This document shows, one piece after another, positions 34,544 through 38,021 of a stretch of DNA of 38,021 bases. This stretch comes from an uncultured Rhodospirillales bacterium (GTDB lineage Bacteria > Pseudomonadota > Alphaproteobacteria > ATCC43930 > CGMCC-115725), in assembly GCA_903923205.1 (NCBI GenBank), contig CAIXXC010000363.1:1-38021 (forward strand). Reading direction: 5' to 3'. The notes under the pieces were generated by a model. It did no database searches. It saw nothing but the letters and a program-made list of their open reading frames with translations, and was not told the DNA's origin. The first letter of the stretch is position 1. Each line of letters starts with the position of its first letter. Made by a program: the position numbers and the translations under genes.

Positions 34544-35443
34544 TTACGGTCCGCCGCTCGCGCTCGCCTCTGACAACGCCAAACGAGCGTCAAGAGCGGC
34601 GAGTTTCTCGGGCAACGCCTCGGTGATGATATCGATCACGGCCACGGTCTCATGGGTTTTGTCGACGATCCTCGTGGAGATATGTTCTTCGAGAGGTCGC
34701 ACGATATCCTTTAGGACATATCCTGACGATCCGTCGTTCAGATCGATCTGCACCCAACCGGGATTCCTCTCCGCCTCGGCCAGCGACGTTGAAGAGGTCA
34801 GTCGCTGACCCTTGCGCAAGGTCGCGATAGGTCGCGCCTTGATGTTGGGATGATCATAAATCCTTCCCAAATCAGTAGCCAGGTAAGGCCGTTCCATCGC
34901 GATCGAGGCGACCGCCACCCCGCTCTTATCAGAATGCGGCGGAAGAGGCCCGTTCCGCTGTGACGCAAGTCTTGCGGCCAATATCTTCTGCGAGGCACTC
35001 GCGATATCGAGAGCGCCATGGGCCGCCTTGATTTCGGCAGGGGCCAGCACATCGGAGCGACAGGCTGCCAGGGTGCCAAACGTTCCGACAAGTCCGGCAA
35101 GAGCATCGTCCGCAACCTGCGCGTCCGCGACAAGACTTGCGGCATCTTCTTTCGGGTTCGACTTCTGCGTGGTCGCCGGCAAGTTCTGGGTGAAACCTGC
35201 TGCCGCGGTCATAAATTCCTGGTGGGTCTGCCCACAGGGATCGGACAGCACAATTTCCGGGGATGGCGTTGGGGCAGATCGCCGCTTATCCGCAGGCGCT
35301 TCGCAAGCACAAAGGCCCGCAACCACGCCGAGAGAGAACAGCGCCAAAATCCCTCGGGACTGGCGCTGCGCCGGATACCCCCTCGTTTCTGCCCCCCAGG
35401 CAAGAGGAGCCTCCCGTTGGATTACAGAAACGACGCCGTTCAT
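34544..35443 (-). CDS. SH3-domain envelope protein, probable lipoprotein
   Basis: A 299-residue exported protein of unknown function. The N-terminus has a basic region, a hydrophobic stretch (ILALFSLGVVAGL) and a cysteine at LCAC, an imperfect lipobox. The middle is helical and Ala-rich. At about 185-250 a bacterial SH3-like domain is visible (DHPNIKARPIATLRKGQRLTS ... GWVQIDLNDGSSGYVLKDIV), the type that binds peptidoglycan or peptides. The start at 35443 has AAGGGG upstream but gives an N-region of about 30 residues, longer than usual for a lipoprotein. It lies 61 bases after leuA and 136 before panC. Confidence 0.72.
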   Translation of the reverse strand: MNGVVSVIQREAPLAWGAETRGYPAQRQSRGILALFSLGVVAGLCACEAPADKRRSAPTPSPEIVLSDPCGQTHQEFMTAAAGFTQNLPATTQKSNPKEDAASLVADAQVADDALAGLVGTFGTLAACRSDVLAPAEIKAAHGALDIASASQKILAARLASQRNGPLPPHSDKSGVAVASIAMERPYLATDLGRIYDHPNIKARPIATLRKGQRLTSSTSLAEAERNPGWVQIDLNDGSSGYVLKDIVRPLEEHISTRIVDKTHETVAVIDIITEALPEKLAALDARLALSEASASGGP

Positions 35444-35504
35444 AGACGATCACCCCTTCGGGCCGACCCTTTACGCCTTCTCGAAGAGGTCATCGTTCTC
35501 CCAT

Positions 35505-37309
<1,805 letters not shown>

Positions 37310-37412
37310 GCATGGTTCGACCCAAGTGACGGAGACCGGCGCAATCTTAAATATATGGGGAATCATGACAATGGTACCAATCACTGGACAGACTCTGGAA
37401 CGCAACAAAACG

Positions 37413-37435
37413 CCGGCGGCAGTTTAAGCAGCCGG
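37413..37435 (-). terminator. Attenuator-like hairpin at the leader peptide stop
   Basis: CCGGC (37435-37431) pairs with GCCGG (37417-37413) on the minus strand, and GTTTTGTT follows one base later. The leader-peptide stop codon lies in the loop, so a ribosome that reaches the stop or stalls earlier on leucine codons would change this stem, as expected for an attenuator. Confidence 0.5.
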
Positions 37436-37477
37436 GGTCATAAGTCGAAGCAGAGTGGTCCGAGAGGTAATGATCAT
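37424..37477 (-). CDS. leuA leader peptide (17 residues, leucine codons)
   Basis: A 17-codon reading frame upstream of leuA gives MIITSRTTLLRLMTPAA. Three leucine codons in four (CTG CTT CGA CTT) lie in its middle, the pattern of amino-acid leader peptides in which leucine shortage stalls the ribosome and prevents a downstream terminator from forming. A hairpin with a T-rich tail begins at its stop codon. No Shine-Dalgarno site precedes the ATG; an in-frame GTG lies two codons upstream. Too short for ordinary gene finders. The function is inferred from position and codon content. Confidence 0.65.
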   Translation of the reverse strand: MIITSRTTLLRLMTPAA

Positions 37478-37483
37478 GGTCAC

Positions 37484-37512
37484 AAACTATCGAGGTCCTC
37501 CCGACCGGTCAA
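37484..37512 (-). promoter_or_regulatory. Probable promoter of the leuA leader
   Basis: TTGACC (37512-37507) and TAGTTT (37489-37484) are 17 bases apart on the minus strand. The -35 is a good match and the -10 is weak. The predicted start is within a few bases of the leader-peptide ATG (37477), so the leader would be nearly leaderless. The rest of the 366-base gap between leuA and the DUF934 gene is the leader described above. Confidence 0.4.
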
Positions 37513-37550
37513 GTCACCGATACGCGCGTGCCTCTCATCCCTGATCCGCC

Positions 37551-38021
37551 CTAAGGCGAGGGGGGCTGCAGTTCCAGACGAGAACGAAGGCCGGAAAGCG
37601 TTGCGTCTTCGTCAAGCATGGACTGATACGCAATATCAAAACTTCGCATGGCCTCAGCCCAACGCTCGCTATTGGCACCATCCGGAATTTCGACGCTATT
37701 GAATCCACAGCGAATCAAGAACGTATATTGGTCCGGCAGTGTATGCCCGGCCGCCCTCAACTCGCCCTTGAACTGATGATGCTCGCGCAACGCCCGCGCA
37801 ATCGTATAGCCACGACCGTCGCGGAATTTCGGAAACTCGATGACGAACAGTGAAACGCGGTCGATCAAATCCGCAAGTTCATCGACCGGAGTGTCCGATG
37901 GCACCAGCACACCAAGCGGAGTGTTGCGGCTCAGCAAGGCATCGTTCTCATTACGCAGTCTGGCCAGCGGGACAATCACGGGGCTCTCAACTGGCAATTG
38001 TTCGCTATCGTCGACCCTACG
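37551..38021 (-). CDS. DUF934 family protein, N-terminus cut by the window edge
   Basis: A DUF934 protein; these small proteins are usually encoded beside sulphite or nitrite reductase genes (cysI) and are thought to take part in assimilatory sulphate reduction, though the chemistry is not established. The visible 156 codons include VDDSEQLPVESPVIVPLARL, LGVLVPSDTPVDELADLIDR, FVIEFPKFRDGRGYTIARALR, KGELRAAGHTLPDQYTFLIRCGFNSVE and AMRSFDIAYQ, all family features. The frame is open through the right edge at 38021, so the true start (and any cysI upstream) lies outside. A TTG at 37997 is not taken as the start because family-like sequence continues before it. Confidence 0.87.
   Translation of the reverse strand, partial: RRVDDSEQLPVESPVIVPLARLRNENDALLSRNTPLGVLVPSDTPVDELADLIDRVSLFVIEFPKFRDGRGYTIARALREHHQFKGELRAAGHTLPDQYTFLIRCGFNSVEIPDGANSERWAEAMRSFDIAYQSMLDEDATLSGLRSRLELQPPSP

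Overview
This 38,021-base window is a gene-dense, GC-rich piece of chromosomal housekeeping DNA. The gene set points to an alphaproteobacterium: ffh-rpsP-rimM-trmD-rplS; a DUF1465/RcdA-type adaptor; a DUF1192 protein; argS-SPOR-nagZ-M50-scpAB-tatBC-serS-surE-pcm-nlpD; an L31 without zinc cysteines; long-form leuA. The protein style resembles Rhodospirillales/Acetobacteraceae, but that placement is inference from remembered families. A short His/Lys/Ala-rich secreted protein resembling acid-shock proteins would fit an acid-tolerant member. I saw no phage, transposon, CRISPR, tRNA or rRNA.

Layout. (1) 1-3,350, minus strand: rplS (cut by the edge), trmD, rimM, rpsP and ffh, preceded by a compact RNA of three hairpins with its own promoter and terminator. 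(2) 3,395-6,455: three small poorly known genes, then DUF952-pyrD-DUF1192 joined by overlaps. (3) 6,494-8,729: 3-hydroxybutyrate dehydrogenase, a small heat-shock protein with a ROSE-like RNA thermometer and a heat-shock-like promoter, an RcdA-like adaptor, and ribosomal protein L31. (4) 8,853-13,573: an alpha/beta hydrolase facing aroA-hemB, and an amino-acid permease.

(5) 13,773-28,161, minus strand: a block of co-directional genes in which most neighbours overlap by 1-4 bases. Read 5' to 3' it is: NrtR-like regulator, FMN glutamate-synthase-like protein, argS, SPOR protein, nagZ, M50 protease, scpA, scpB, tatB, tatC, a small membrane protein, serS, surE, pcm, nlpD. It combines translation, envelope maintenance, chromosome segregation and protein export. 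tatA is absent from its usual place before tatB.

(6) 28,162-33,458: a GNAT acetyltransferase behind a structured leader, a translationally coupled pair of cyclic-di-GMP proteins (PAS-GGDEF-EAL and a soluble GGDEF), and a small membrane-anchored unknown. (7) 33,469-38,021, minus strand: panC, an SH3-domain lipoprotein-like protein, leuA with a leucine-codon leader peptide and attenuator-like hairpins, and a DUF934 gene running off the right edge.

The least-described material is in the regulatory RNA: the three-hairpin RNA before ffh, the ROSE-like thermometer before the hsp20 gene, and the leuA leader, whose best promoter would make it almost leaderless. No obviously new multi-gene system (defence, secretion or biosynthesis) was found.
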